Assembly: GCA_028551475.1 (NCBI GenBank)
Contig: CM052356.1
Coordinates: forward strand, 11,125,884 to 11,189,883
DNA from: Casuarina equisetifolia
Taxonomy: Eukaryota; Streptophyta; Magnoliopsida; Fagales; Casuarinaceae
DNA: 64,000 nt
Direction of reading: 5' to 3'
Shown here: positions 1 through 10,540 of the stretch, piece after piece
Layout of the letters: each line of letters starts with the position of its first letter
Numbering within the stretch: the first letter of the stretch is position 1
Notes under the pieces: generated by a model
Told to the model about the DNA's origin: nothing
The model's database searches: none
The model's input: only the letters and a program-made list of their open reading frames with translations
Made by a program: the position numbers and the translations under genes

Positions 1-727
1 GTCAACTCCTAGGAGCATTGGGTCCATTGCTAGTACTTTAGAGTTCAAGAAAGCTGTGATGAATAAGAGCAATATTAAGTGTCCCCATTGTAAACAAAAG
101 GGTCATGCGAAGAAAGATTGTAATGCATTTAAGACCTAGATGGCTAAATATGTAAGTAAAGGTAAAGGCAAAGGTAATTGTCCTCCTATCTTGGTTTGTG
201 AATCCAATTTGTTTCAAATGCCTTTCAGTTTTTGGTGGCTTAATAGTGCAACAACTAATCATGTTGCTTTGACTATTCAAAGGTTCATAAACATGAGGAG
301 ACCGAAAAAGAATGAAGAGTATTTCCTAGTTGGAAACAGTGAAGAAGTTAATGTATTGTTTGTAGGAGATGTTGTACTTATTTTAGACATTGTCTTTAGA
401 CTAACCTTGTATAATACCTTCTATGTACTATCATTTAGGTGGAATCTAGTTTCTGTATCTATGTTGGACAGATCTGGCTATGCTTTTCATGTTGAAAACT
501 CTCTTATCAATATGTATTATAATGGAGACAAGGTTGGTAATTGTGTATTGTCTGATTGTCTATACAATTTATGTTTATTTCCTCAAGAGACTTATGCTAC
601 TAGTTGCACTATTCAAGTTGTTTTAAAAAGATCTTTACCTAAGGATAAATCTTATGAATTATGGCATCATAAGCTTGGACATATCTCTAAAACAAGAATG
701 GGACGGGTTAATCTAGATGAATTTTTT
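1..727 (+). pseudogene. Copia retrotransposon, 5' portion of gag-pol (interrupted)
   Basis: This is the end of Gag, the protease and the start of the GAG-pre-integrase region of a Ty1/Copia element. Seen: a CCHC zinc knuckle (CPHCKQKGHAKKDC) at about 86-121. An in-frame TAG at 137-139 sits where homologues have a Trp, so TGG to TAG is likely. A protease-like stretch follows in which the usual D-S-G-A active site reads NSAT. The pre-integrase motif (LWHHKLGHISKTRMGRV) lies at about 659-709. The reading ends where an Athila-type Gypsy element is inserted at 728, and Copia coding resumes at about 10541. The element's 5' LTR and most of gag lie left of the window. It is not functional, because the stop and the lost protease aspartate are both visible. 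Confidence 0.88.
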
Positions 728-2116
728 TGATAACTCTATTTTTATAGAGTGGTTTTAATTATTTTAGGATATAAATAATACAAGTTTTACAAGATAATAT
801 TTAAGTTTTTATATATTTATGTAAATTTATGTTATTTATGTAGCAAACTCCAAAAGAGTGAAAAGAAGAAGAAAAAGAAAGAAAAAGAAGTCAAAAGAAG
901 AAAAGAGGAGGCAACATGTAAAGTAGCAAAAAGAGGAGGAAAAGGACAAGAAAGGAAATAAAGGAAAAAGGGTAAAAAAGTGAATTACTAAGGGAGAATC
1001 TTAGGGCAAGCATCCCAAGATAACATAAAAGGCAAAGGAACGTGGAAAGAATGGTGGGAAGGGGGCGCCGCACAAGAAAAGAAGAGAGAGAAGAGAAAGA
1101 AGAGAGAGAAAAGAGGGAAAAGAAGAAAAGCCGTGTGTTGCCACCAGAACCAAGCAAGGGAGAAAAAGCTAGAAAAGAAGGAGAAAACCAAAGAAGAAAA
1201 AGAGAAATAGGAGCGTGAAAGCTTCCCTTTACTTTTTATCATTCTTGAATTGTAAGAATTCTGTAAAGAATTCTTAAAGAGAAGACAGTATGGTGACAAC
1301 TTTCCTGTTCTTTTTATTTAAGATGTTTTGCTTAATTTCTACTATTACTTTGGTTTGTTATTTCAGTATGTTCTAAACTTCTTTTGTTAAAGCGAAGATG
1401 TAGCCTAACTATAATGATGTGAATTTTATAAGTTTTTATGTTTTGCAATATATTTTATTTATGTGAGTTTTATATTATTATGCTTAATGCTTCTAAGTGA
1501 TTGGCCACCACTTGAATGAATTAATGTGCATATTTGAGACTGAGAGAAAATAATATGCAATTGCTTCTTATAATATATAACCATGAATTAAATATGGATA
1601 TACATATACCATGTTGTTTGTGTGGTTTTTGGTGATAAGATAATTGAAAGATTTATTGTAAACCAAGAATGTTCACAGATCCTAATGCATTTGGTTTGTT
1701 TCAATTCATGTATAAAAATATAATGAATTAATGAACTAAATAGGTTTGCTATACCTAGACATAGGATAGTAAATAAATTAGAAAATTCTACCATCACATA
1801 GGTAATATCATTCTTGCAGGCATAAACTATGAAAATTCATATCTAGTAGTTATGGTGAAATCGGAAGCTCTAACATGTTTCTCATCTTGATTTTTCTTAC
1901 TTGGATTCAATTTTAATTAGTCTTGAGTTTTCATTTTGAAAGTTCTAAATTTTAATTCATCATCAACAATATTTTGATTTGCTAGATAAATTTTAGGATT
2001 AATTCATCATTAGTACTTAATTAGTTTAGTATTCACCAATTTTCATGGGACAATACTTTTCTTATCATTATATTATTTGTTTGACATGTTCACTTGCATC
2101 TAAATTTCACCAAACA
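728..2116 (+). repeat. 5' LTR of the Athila-type element
   Basis: This is a direct repeat of 9168-10535. The limits were set where the two copies stop matching and by the TG...CA ends. A perfect 7-bp inverted repeat (ACTCTAT, 4-base loop, ATAGAGT) lies at 733-750. A purine-rich, GAA/GAGA-type tract covers about 855-1200 and explains several pyrimidine-rich reverse-strand ORFs there. Those ORFs are not genes. Confidence 0.92.
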
Positions 2117-2122
2117 AGTTTT

Positions 2123-2140
2123 TGGTACCGTTGAAGGGGA
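2123..2140 (+). other. Primer binding site, tRNA-Asp type, CpG-decayed
   Basis: The sequence TGGTACCGTTGAAGGGGA starts six bases after the 5' LTR. The Athila PBS complementary to the 3' end of tRNA-Asp is TGGCGCCGTTGCCGGGGA. This copy differs at a CG-to-TA change and at CC-to-AA. The first is what deamination on both strands of a methylated CpG would give. Confidence 0.8.
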
Positions 2141-2336
2141 TTGGTTGTTTTACTATTGATTAATATTAATACCGAATAATTCTAAGTTTAATCTAGTTTT
2201 TATTTTCTTTAAAAAAAAATATCAAATCAATTTTTTTTAATTTTGTTAGATTTTATTTTTCTTTTGCTTTATTATTGTTATTTTTCCTTTAAAAATTATT
2301 TTAAAAAATTATTTTTTTAGTTGCTACTTTTTAAGA

Positions 2337-4940
2337 GTGTTACAGACGTGTATGACCCATAGCCAAAGAGGACAACTTGTTAATCTTGACCCTAAAATTG
2401 AACGTACAGTCAGAAAGCAAAGAAAAGAGCTAAGAGAACAAAGAAGTGAGGCTAGAAAAATGGCAGAGAATGATGATCCACGCAAGCTTCTAAAAGAATA
2501 TGTTGCACCAACAGTTCAGGGTGCCACATCAAGCATCAAAAAGCCTGCAATTCAAGCAAACAACTTTGAAATCAAGCTAGCACTCATTCAGATGCTTCAA
2601 AATTCTGTCTCATTTAGTAGGCTACCAAACGATGATCCAAATGCTCACATTAATGCTTTTCTTGAAATCTGTGACATGATTAAATACAATGAAGTCACAG
2701 ATGATGCTGTTAGATTAAGGCTATTCCCATTTTCTTTAAGAGACAAAGCTAAAAGTTGGCTTTCTTCTCTTCCTGCAAGATCAATTACAACATGGGATGA
2801 TTTAGCTAAAAAATTTCTTAGTAAATTCTTTCCTCCAGCAAAGTCTGCTAAAATACATAACGATATTACCGCTTTTATGCAAATGGATAATGAATCATTG
2901 TATGAAGCTTGGAAAAGATTCAAGGAGCTTTTAAGAAAATGTCCACAACATGGACTACCCATATGGTTACAGGTACAAACTTTCTATAATGGGTCTAGTA
3001 CAAATCTTTGTTTTATGCTTGATGCAGTTGCAGAATGGGCTTTGAATAATAAGACACCAGAAGAAGCATATGATCTTTTAGAGGAAATGGCAAATAATAG
3101 TTATCAATGGCTTACTAAGAGGTCATCAGTGAGGAAAGCTAATGGAATTCATGAAGTAGATGCTTACACTGCAATGTATGCACAAATTGAAAAACTCAAC
3201 AAGAAAATAGATAACTTGAGTGCTCCAGTCATGAGGATTCAGAACATGTTATGTGATCATTGTGGTGGAGGACATGCAAGCATAGAGTGCCAAGTAGGTA
3301 ACACCTTTGCTCAGGGTAGCGAAGATGCTAATTATGTTGGAAATTCAAGTAGGCTACAAAATAATCCATACTCCAACACTTACAATCTGGGATGGCATAA
3401 CCACCCAAATTTTTCATGGAGTAATTCTAATGCAATGAGGCCACCACTAGGGTTCAAGCAACCAAAAGAAAAGAAGCCTAACTTAGAGGAAATGGTTGCC
3501 AAGATGTTACAGAACAACGAAACAAGAATGCAAAACCAAAAAGCTTCAATTCAAAATTTAAAGGTGCAAATAGGTCAGTTGGCTAATATGATTTCTAGAA
3601 GACAACAAGGTTCATTGTCGAGTAACACAGAGAAGAATCCTATAAAAGATGCAAAGGTAATAACCTTGAAAAATGGCAAACAAGTGGGAAAAGATGACGT
3701 TGAGAAGGAAAATGTCAGGGATAAGGAAGATGATGTTAGCACACAGCCTGAGGAGGCAACCAAGAGGACATTATTCCCTGATAATCCCAAGCCTTATGTG
3801 CCTCCTATTCCATTTTCTCAAAGACTCCAGCAACATAAAATAGATAAGCAGTTTTCTAAATTTCTTGATGTATTTAAAAAATTACATATTAATATTCCTT
3901 TTGTAGATGCATTAGCTCAAATGCCCAGTTATGAAAAATTTCTTAAGGAGATATTCAAAAATAAATGGAAGCTGGAAAAGTATGAAACCATGAAGCTAAT
4001 TGAAGAATGCTCAGCCATCTTACAAAACAAACTGCCTCCAAAATTAAAAGATCCAGGGAGTTTTACAATTCCTTGTACTATTGGAGATTCTCACTTCGAT
4101 AAGGCATTATGTGATTTACGAGCTAGTATTAATCTAATGCCTTTTTCTGTTTTCAGGAAATTAGGATTGGGTGAAGTGAAGCCAACCACAGTGTCCCTAC
4201 AATTGGCTGATCGATCAATTAAATATCTGAGGGGCATTGTAGAAGATGTATTGGTAAAAGTTGACAAATTCATTTTTTCTGCAGATTTTATAGTACTTGA
4301 CATGGATGGAGACTTTGAGGTACCACTTATCTTAGGTCGACCTTTTCTAGCAACAAGAAAAGCTTTGATTAATGTACAACAAGGGAAGTTAATATTAAGA
4401 GTTCAAAATGATTCTGTCACTTTTAATGTTTTTACTGCTATGAAACATCCATCTGATGATAGTTCTTGCTTTAGGGTTGAGACAATTGATAAGTTTGTGA
4501 ATAAGATCTTTCAAGAAAAAGCTTTCAAGGATCCACTTGAAGCATGCTTGGTTCACCCAAAGAATGAGGAAATCGAAAGTGAAGAGATACAGGAGTATGC
4601 CAATCTGATGGAGGCAAATCCACCATATTCCCAGCAAAAGACAATAAAGTTTAAAGAGTTGGGACAACACATGACAAAACCTAAGCCATCGATTGAAAAA
4701 CTCAAGCCATTACCTTCCCATTTGAAATATGTTTATTTAGATGAAGTTTCTACTTTGCCAGTAATTATATCTTCTTCTTTGACAAAATCAATGGAAGAGA
4801 AATTACTTCAGGTGTTGAAAGAGCATAAAGGAGCAATTGGATGGAAAATAGCTGACATCAAGGGAATTAGTCCTTCACTTTGTATGCACAAGATTTTGAT
4901 GGAAGAGCATTACAAAGCTATTGTTCAACCTCAGAGGTGA
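2337..4940 (+). pseudogene. Athila-type gag-protease ORF (first part of gag-pol)
   Basis: This is an 867-residue open frame. Residues of about 70-260 form a Retrotrans_gag domain (FEIKLALIQMLQNSVSF near its start; LFPFSLRDKAKSWLSSLP in its core). A coiled, Lys/Glu-rich region follows at about 380-480. An aspartic protease lies at about 590-700, where the family motif CDLGASINLMP reads CDLRASINLMP, so the catalytic D-x-G glycine is Arg. The downstream protease motif ILGRPFLATRKALIN is kept. The frame ends in TGA at 4938-4940 within Q-R-stop-L-N-P, where relatives read through with Arg (CGA to TGA). The first ATG is not necessarily the native start. This is a retroelement Gag-Pol and not a host gene. 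Confidence 0.9.
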
Positions 4941-6310
4941 TTGAATCCAAAGATGCAAGAAGTGGTGAAGGCTAAGGTAATCAAGTTGCTTGATGCAGGG
5001 ATCATTTATCCTATCTCAGATAGTCCCTAGGTAAGTCCTGTGCAAGTTGTGCCAAAGAAAGGAGGTATGACTGTTCAAAGAAATGATAATAATGAATTGA
5101 TTTCAACTAGGACAGTTATTGGATGGTGTGTGTGTATAGATTATAGAAAACTAAATGATGCCACTAGAAAAGATCATTTCCCTTTACCATCTATTGATCA
5201 AATGTTAGAAAGACTTGCAAGACACAAATTTTATTGCTTTCTTGATGGGTATTCAGGGTATAATCAAATTCACATTGCACCAGAAGATCAAGAGAAAACC
5301 ATTTTCACTTGTCCTTATGGTACCTTTGCTTTTAGAATAATGCCTTTTGGTCTTTGTAATGCACCAATCACTTTTCAAAGATGCATGATGGCCATTTTTT
5401 CTGATATGGTTGAAAAATTCATTGAGATTTTCATGGATGATTTTTCTGTATTTGGTTCATCATTTGACATTTGTTTAGATAATTTAGCAAGGGTCTTACG
5501 AGGGTGTGAGGAGACTAACCTTGTTTTGAATTGGGAGAAGTGTCATTTTATGGTGCAAGAAGGAATAGTGCTTGGGCATAAGATATCTAAAAAAGGATTA
5601 AAGGTTGATTGAGCTAAAGTAGAGGTCATTGCAAAACTGCCCCCACCAACATCAGTGAAACTTGTTAGAGGCTTTTTGGGGCATGTAGGATTCTATAGGC
5701 AGTTTATAAAAGATTTTTCCAAAATTGTTAGACCCCTTTCAAGTTTGTTGATTAAAGATGTGAAATATAACTTTTCTGATGAATGCTTGCAAGCTTTTAA
5801 CACTTTAAAGAAAAAGTTAATATCAACACCAATCATGGCAGCACCAGAATGGGACTTACCTTTTGAGCTAATGTGTGATGCTAGTGATTTTGCAGTAGGA
5901 GCTATTTTGGGACAACGGAAGAATGGAGTTTTTCATACCATTTACTATGCCAGTCGAACCTTTTCAGGTGCACAATTGAATTATTCAACAACAGAAAAAA
6001 GAACTTTTAGTTGTAGTATTTGCTTTTAATAAATTTTGTTCTTATCTAATTGGTTCAAAAGTTATTGTTTATTCTGACCATTCTGCTCTTAAGCATCTAC
6101 TTGAAAAGAAAGAATCAAAACCTAGGTTAATCAGGTGGATTCTCTTGCTACAAGAGTTTGATTTAGAGATCAAGGATAAGAAAGGGACAGAAAATCTAGT
6201 TACAGATCATTTGTCTAGAATTCCCAATATGAAAGAAGAAGATCAACCAATTATGGAAGAATTTCCCGATGAAAACATTTTTGTGCTCCAATCCATCCAA
6301 ATTCCCTAGT
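4941..6310 (+). pseudogene. Athila-type reverse transcriptase and RNase H, disrupted
   Basis: This continues the polyprotein. The RT core contains a YRKLNDATRKDHFPLPSIDQ-type palm entry, CFLDGYSGYNQI, the FGLCNAPITFQRCM motif and the catalytic FMDDFSVF motif at about 5432-5455. An in-frame TAG at about 5028 replaces the Trp of an S-D-S-P-W motif. A TGA at 5610-5612 replaces a likely Arg. After it the RT connection (RGFLGHVGFYRQFIKDFSKI) and RNase H (LMCDASDFAVGAILGQ) follow. A frameshift at about 5995-6005 moves the rest of RNase H ([29 protein letters not shown]) into another frame. No full-length enzyme can be made. Confidence 0.9.
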
Positions 6311-6389
6311 ATGTTGATTTTGTCAATTATTTGGTAAGTAATGTTCTTCCTCCTGAAATGTCATATCAATAAAGAAAAAAATTCTTTTC

Positions 6390-7586
6390 TAACCTCAAAC
6401 ATTATTTTTAGGAAAAGCCTTTCTTGTTTAAAGTATGTGTAGACCAGGTTATAAGGAGATGTGTTCCTGAGGAAGAGATGGCTAATATCCTACACCATTG
6501 TCATGCTAGAAAGGCTGGTGGTCATTTTGGTGCCACCAAAACTGCAACTAAGGTTTTACAGTCTGGATTTTATTGGCCCACACTTTTTAGAGATGCATAT
6601 TCATATGTAGTTGCATGTGATCAATGTCAAAGAACTATAAATATTTCTAGGAAACATGAGATGCCTCTAAACAATGTTGTTGTGTGTAAGTTATTTGACG
6701 TTTAGGGTATTGATTTCATGGGACCCTTTCCACCTTCTTATGGAAATATGTATATTTTGGTGGCTGTTGAGTATGTGTCTAAGTGGGTAGAAGCAGTAGC
6801 ATTGCCTATAAATAATGCTAAGGTTGTGGTTAAATTCTTAAAGAAAAATATTTTTACCCGCTTTGACACTCCCAAGGTAATCATAAGTGATAGAAGGACC
6901 CATTTTTGCAACAAACAATTTGAAGCACTTTTGGGTAAGTATGGGGTTACTCATCATAAGATTGCTACCCCTTATCACCCTCAGACTAGTGGTCAAGTTG
7001 AGATATCAAATAGGGAAATTAAGAGAATATTGGAAAAAACTGTGAATGCCTCAAGAAAAGATTGGTTAATGAAACTTGATGATGCACTTTCGCCTATAGA
7101 ACAGCATTCAAAACACCAATTGGAATGTCTCCTTTTAAGCTAGTGTTTGGGAAGGCTTGTCATCTACCAGTAGAATTAGAGCATAAAGCATATTGGGCTT
7201 TGAAATTTTTGAACTTTGATATACAGTTTGTAGGTGAAACTCGATTGTTAGAGCTGAATGAATTGCAGGAATTACGAGATGAGTCCTACGAAAATGCCAA
7301 AATATACAAGGAGCAGACAAAAAGATGGCATGACAAACATATATTAAGAAGAGAGTTTGAGGTTGGCCAAAAAGTATTACTTTATCATTCTCGTCTTAAA
7401 TTGTTTCCAGGTAAATTACGATCTCGATGGTCTGGCCCTTTCATAGTCACTAAGGTATTCCCATATGGAGCAATAGAAGTTGCAAATGACACCCAAGGCA
7501 CGTTTAAGGTAAATGGTCAGTGTTTGAAGCCCTACTTTGAGGGAGTCAATATGCAAAAGACTACCATTGATCTTCTTCCTCCTTGA
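6390..7586 (+). pseudogene. Athila-type integrase, disrupted
   Basis: The HHCC zinc finger (LHHCHARKAGGHFG, then VACDQCQR) lies at about 6490-6635. A TAG at about 6703 interrupts the D-V-W-G-I-D-F-M-G-P motif at its Trp. The D,D,E catalytic triad is visible as [18 protein letters not shown] (relatives usually ISDGGTHF) and [12 protein letters not shown] frameshift near 7100-7125 divides the core from the C-terminal part ([20 protein letters not shown]), which continues to the stop after DLLPP at 7586. At least two lesions are present. Confidence 0.9.
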
Positions 7587-9167
7587 GTAGCAACATTGAA
7601 GATAGTTTGGCTGAAAACTATAAAGCAAGCGCTTCTTGGGAGGTAACCCAAGCATTTTATTGGTTCTTTTGTTGAAAATTTTGTCACCACCATCTCCTCA
7701 AAGCTCTCTATAGCTATCACCTACAATCAGGGGAGTTTTCTCATTCCTATTTTACCTTTCTTTTCCTTTATTTCTGTTTACATCGAGGACAATGCTTCAT
7801 TCAAGTTTGGGGGTGGGAAAATCAATCTTTTCTTGCTAAATCTAATTGAATTTTTTTTCTCATGTCATGATTAAACCCTTTGTTTTGAATTCTTAGCGAT
7901 TCTTAAAAAGACGTAGATTATGTTCAAACCTACAATTATGATGTGAGTTAAGTGTGATTCTGATTATGTTGATCCATTTATTAAACACTAAAAGTTCTTC
8001 ATTTTTGAAATTGTGTGTATTTCTGGAGAACATTCATGTGAAGTATGTGATTTTCTTAGATTTCACCTGGATCTTAGAATTTGCTTGATTTCCCCTTGAG
8101 GCGAAATCCTAGGCTGCATCTAATTAAGAAAGTGATTTAGGCCATTCTTTGGATCGTTTAAGCCTTTCAAGCCAACTCTATTTATTTATCCCCAATCACC
8201 CCACTGAGCTTTGATTTATATCCATTTTTTTATTTTGACACCCACATATATATACCTTTAAGCCTTTGACAAATTATATTTTCGTCTCGCACCCTTGAAC
8301 ATGTTGATTTTTAGGATATAAGTCTATTTGAGTGAAAGAGAAGTCGAGGGGAAGGATGTTGATTGCAATGATTATATAGCATAATATGTTGCTTTTGTGA
8401 ATGCAAAAAAAAAAAATGCAACATTTGTCCTAGAATGGAATTCTCTTACTGCTTATTGTCAAATTTAAGCTACTCAAGATTTAGAAATTGACTTTTGCAT
8501 AGTAGTTGGATGTCATCAGCAAGATAAGATTATAATGGTTACATTTCTAGTCTTACTACTTGCTTTATTATTGCAAGCATGATTGTGACTTTTGTGAGTG
8601 TCGAAATCTAAGTAAAATCAAGTATTTTTGGGAAGAAAGGAATGAGAGAAGTGGTGATAGAAAGATCATTTGCGAAAAAAAAAAAAAAATCAAAGAGAGG
8701 AAGTGACAAAAGCTCAAATTAGATCCTAGAAAGCAATGTGTTCATGGATGAATTTAGACTAAATGACTTTCATCTTATCCCTAGCCCAACCTTACATTAC
8801 AAGCTTATAAAAGTTCTATTGATTCTTGGTTAGATAATTGGCCTACATTAGTGGAGAGAGGAATGAAAAGCAAACCTATGAGGTTTAGTTAAAGATTTTG
8901 AGAGATTACATATTAATGTGAATCTATTTAGAGTGCATATAGTTGAAAAGATAAGGACTCGCACTCACACACATTAACATAGTCAACATAGTTAAGAGTC
9001 TATCTTATCTTATGAACAATTGTTTTGTTTGGATGAAAGCTATATTTTTTTCTTTGAATTGTTAAGTTAAGCAATTTTGAGTGAATTTCAAAAAGAGGTT
9101 TTATCCAAAACATATATTATCTCTTACTTTTGCTTGAGGACTAGCAAAATGTCAAGTTTGGGGGTCT
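7587..9167 (+). other. Non-coding 3' region of the Athila-type element, with polypurine tract
   Basis: No supported ORF lies between integrase and the 3' LTR, so the env-like ORF of some Athila elements is absent or decayed. The polypurine tract next to the 3' LTR reads CAAGTTTGGGGGTCT (9153-9167). A second copy of the same motif, TTCAAGTTTGGGGGTGGG, sits far upstream at about 7801-7818, just after the integrase 3' end. Confidence 0.75.
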
Positions 9168-10535
9168 TGATAACTCTATTTTTATAGAGTGATTTTAATT
9201 ATTTTAAGATATAAATAATACAAGTTTTACAATATAATATTTAAGTTTTTATATATTTATGTAAATTTGTGTTATTTATGTAGCAAACTCCAAAAGAGCG
9301 AAAAGAAGAAGAAAAGGAAAGAAAAGGAGGCAACATGTAAAGTAGCAAAAAGAGGAGGAAAAGGACAAAAAGGACAAGAAAGGAAATAAAAGAAAAGGGG
9401 TAAAAAAATGAATTACTAAGGGAGAATCTTAGGGCACGTGTCCCAAGATAGCATAAAAGGCAAAGGAATGTGAGAAGAATGGTGGGAAGAGGGAGCCACA
9501 CAAGAGAAGAAGATAGAGAAGAGAGAGAAAAGAAAGAAAAGAAGAAAAGCCGTGTGTTGCCGCCGGAACCAAGCAAAGGAGAAAAAGCTAGAAAAGAAGG
9601 AGAAAACCAAGGAAGAAAAAGAGAAATAGGGGTGCGAAAGCTTCCTTCTACTTCTTATCATTCTTGAATTGTAGGAATTCTGTAAAGAATTCTTAAAGAG
9701 AAGACAATGTGGTAACAACTTTCCTGTTCTTTTTATTTAAGATGTTTTGCTTAATTTCTACTATTACTTTGGTTTGTTATTTCAGTATGTTCTAAACTTC
9801 TTTTATTAGAGCAAAAATGTAACGTAACTATAATGATGTGAATTTTATAAGTTTTTATGTTTTGCAAGATATTTTATTTATGTGAGTTTTATATTATTAT
9901 GCTTAATGCTTCTAAGTGATTGGCCACCACTTGAATGAATTAATGTGCATATTTGAGACTGAGAGGTAATAATATGCAATTGCTTCTTATAATATATAAC
10001 CATGAATTAAATGTGGATATACATATACCATGTTGTTTGTGTGGCTTTTGGTGATAAGATAATCGAAAGATTTATTGTAAACCAGGAATTTTCACAGATC
10101 CTAATGCATTTGGTTTGTTTCAATTCATGTATAAAAATATAATGAATTAATGAACTAAATAGGTTTGCTATACCTAGACATAGGATAGTAAATAAATTAG
10201 AAAATTTTGCCATCACATAGGTAATATCATTCTTGCAAGCATAAACTATAAAAATTCATATCTAGTAGTTATAGTGAAATTGGAAGCTCTAACATGTTTC
10301 TCATCTTGATTTTTCTTACTTGGATTCAATTTTAATTAGTCTTGAGTTTTCGTTTTGAAAGTTCTAAATTTTAATTCATCATCAACAATATTTTGATTTG
10401 CTAGATAAATTTTAGGATTAATTCATCATTAGTACTTAATTAGTTTAGTATTCACCAATCTTCGTGGGACAATACTTTTCTTATCATTATATTACTTGTT
10501 CAACATGTTCACTTGCATCTAAATTTCACCAAACA
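9168..10535 (+). repeat. 3' LTR of the Athila-type element
   Basis: This repeats 728-2116 with scattered substitutions and small indels, including a deletion of about 20 bases in the purine-rich part and a kept terminal ACTCTAT/ATAGAGT inverted repeat. It ends ACCAAACA at 10535, and Copia coding resumes immediately to the right. Confidence 0.92.
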
Positions 10536-10540
10536 GTTTT

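Larger units (their letters stand above)
728..10535 (+). mobile_element. Complete Athila-type Gypsy LTR retrotransposon inserted in a Copia element
   Basis: This 9.8-kb element has two LTRs of about 1.38 kb (728-2116 and 9168-10535), both starting TGATAACTC and ending ACCAAACA. It also has a tRNA-Asp-type primer site, gag-protease, RT, RNase H and integrase in the Gypsy order, and a polypurine tract before the 3' LTR. Flanking pentamers are TTTTT (723-727) and GTTTT (10536-10540), matching at four of five bases and consistent with a decayed target-site duplication. The polyprotein is broken by several stops and frameshifts, so the element is not autonomous. The LTRs differ by about six substitutions plus a roughly 20-base indel in the first 190 bases, so the insertion is not recent. 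The Athila assignment rests on the protease, RT and PBS motifs. No env-like ORF is seen. Confidence 0.93.

Noticed and set aside
891..1299. Reverse-strand ORFs rich in Phe, Leu and Ser
   Set aside because: They are the complement of a GA-rich tract in the LTR and recur in the other LTR at 9241-9718. They have no domain content.
2645..2962. Reverse ORF inside gag
   Set aside because: It is a shadow of the Athila gag frame, which has clear family motifs.
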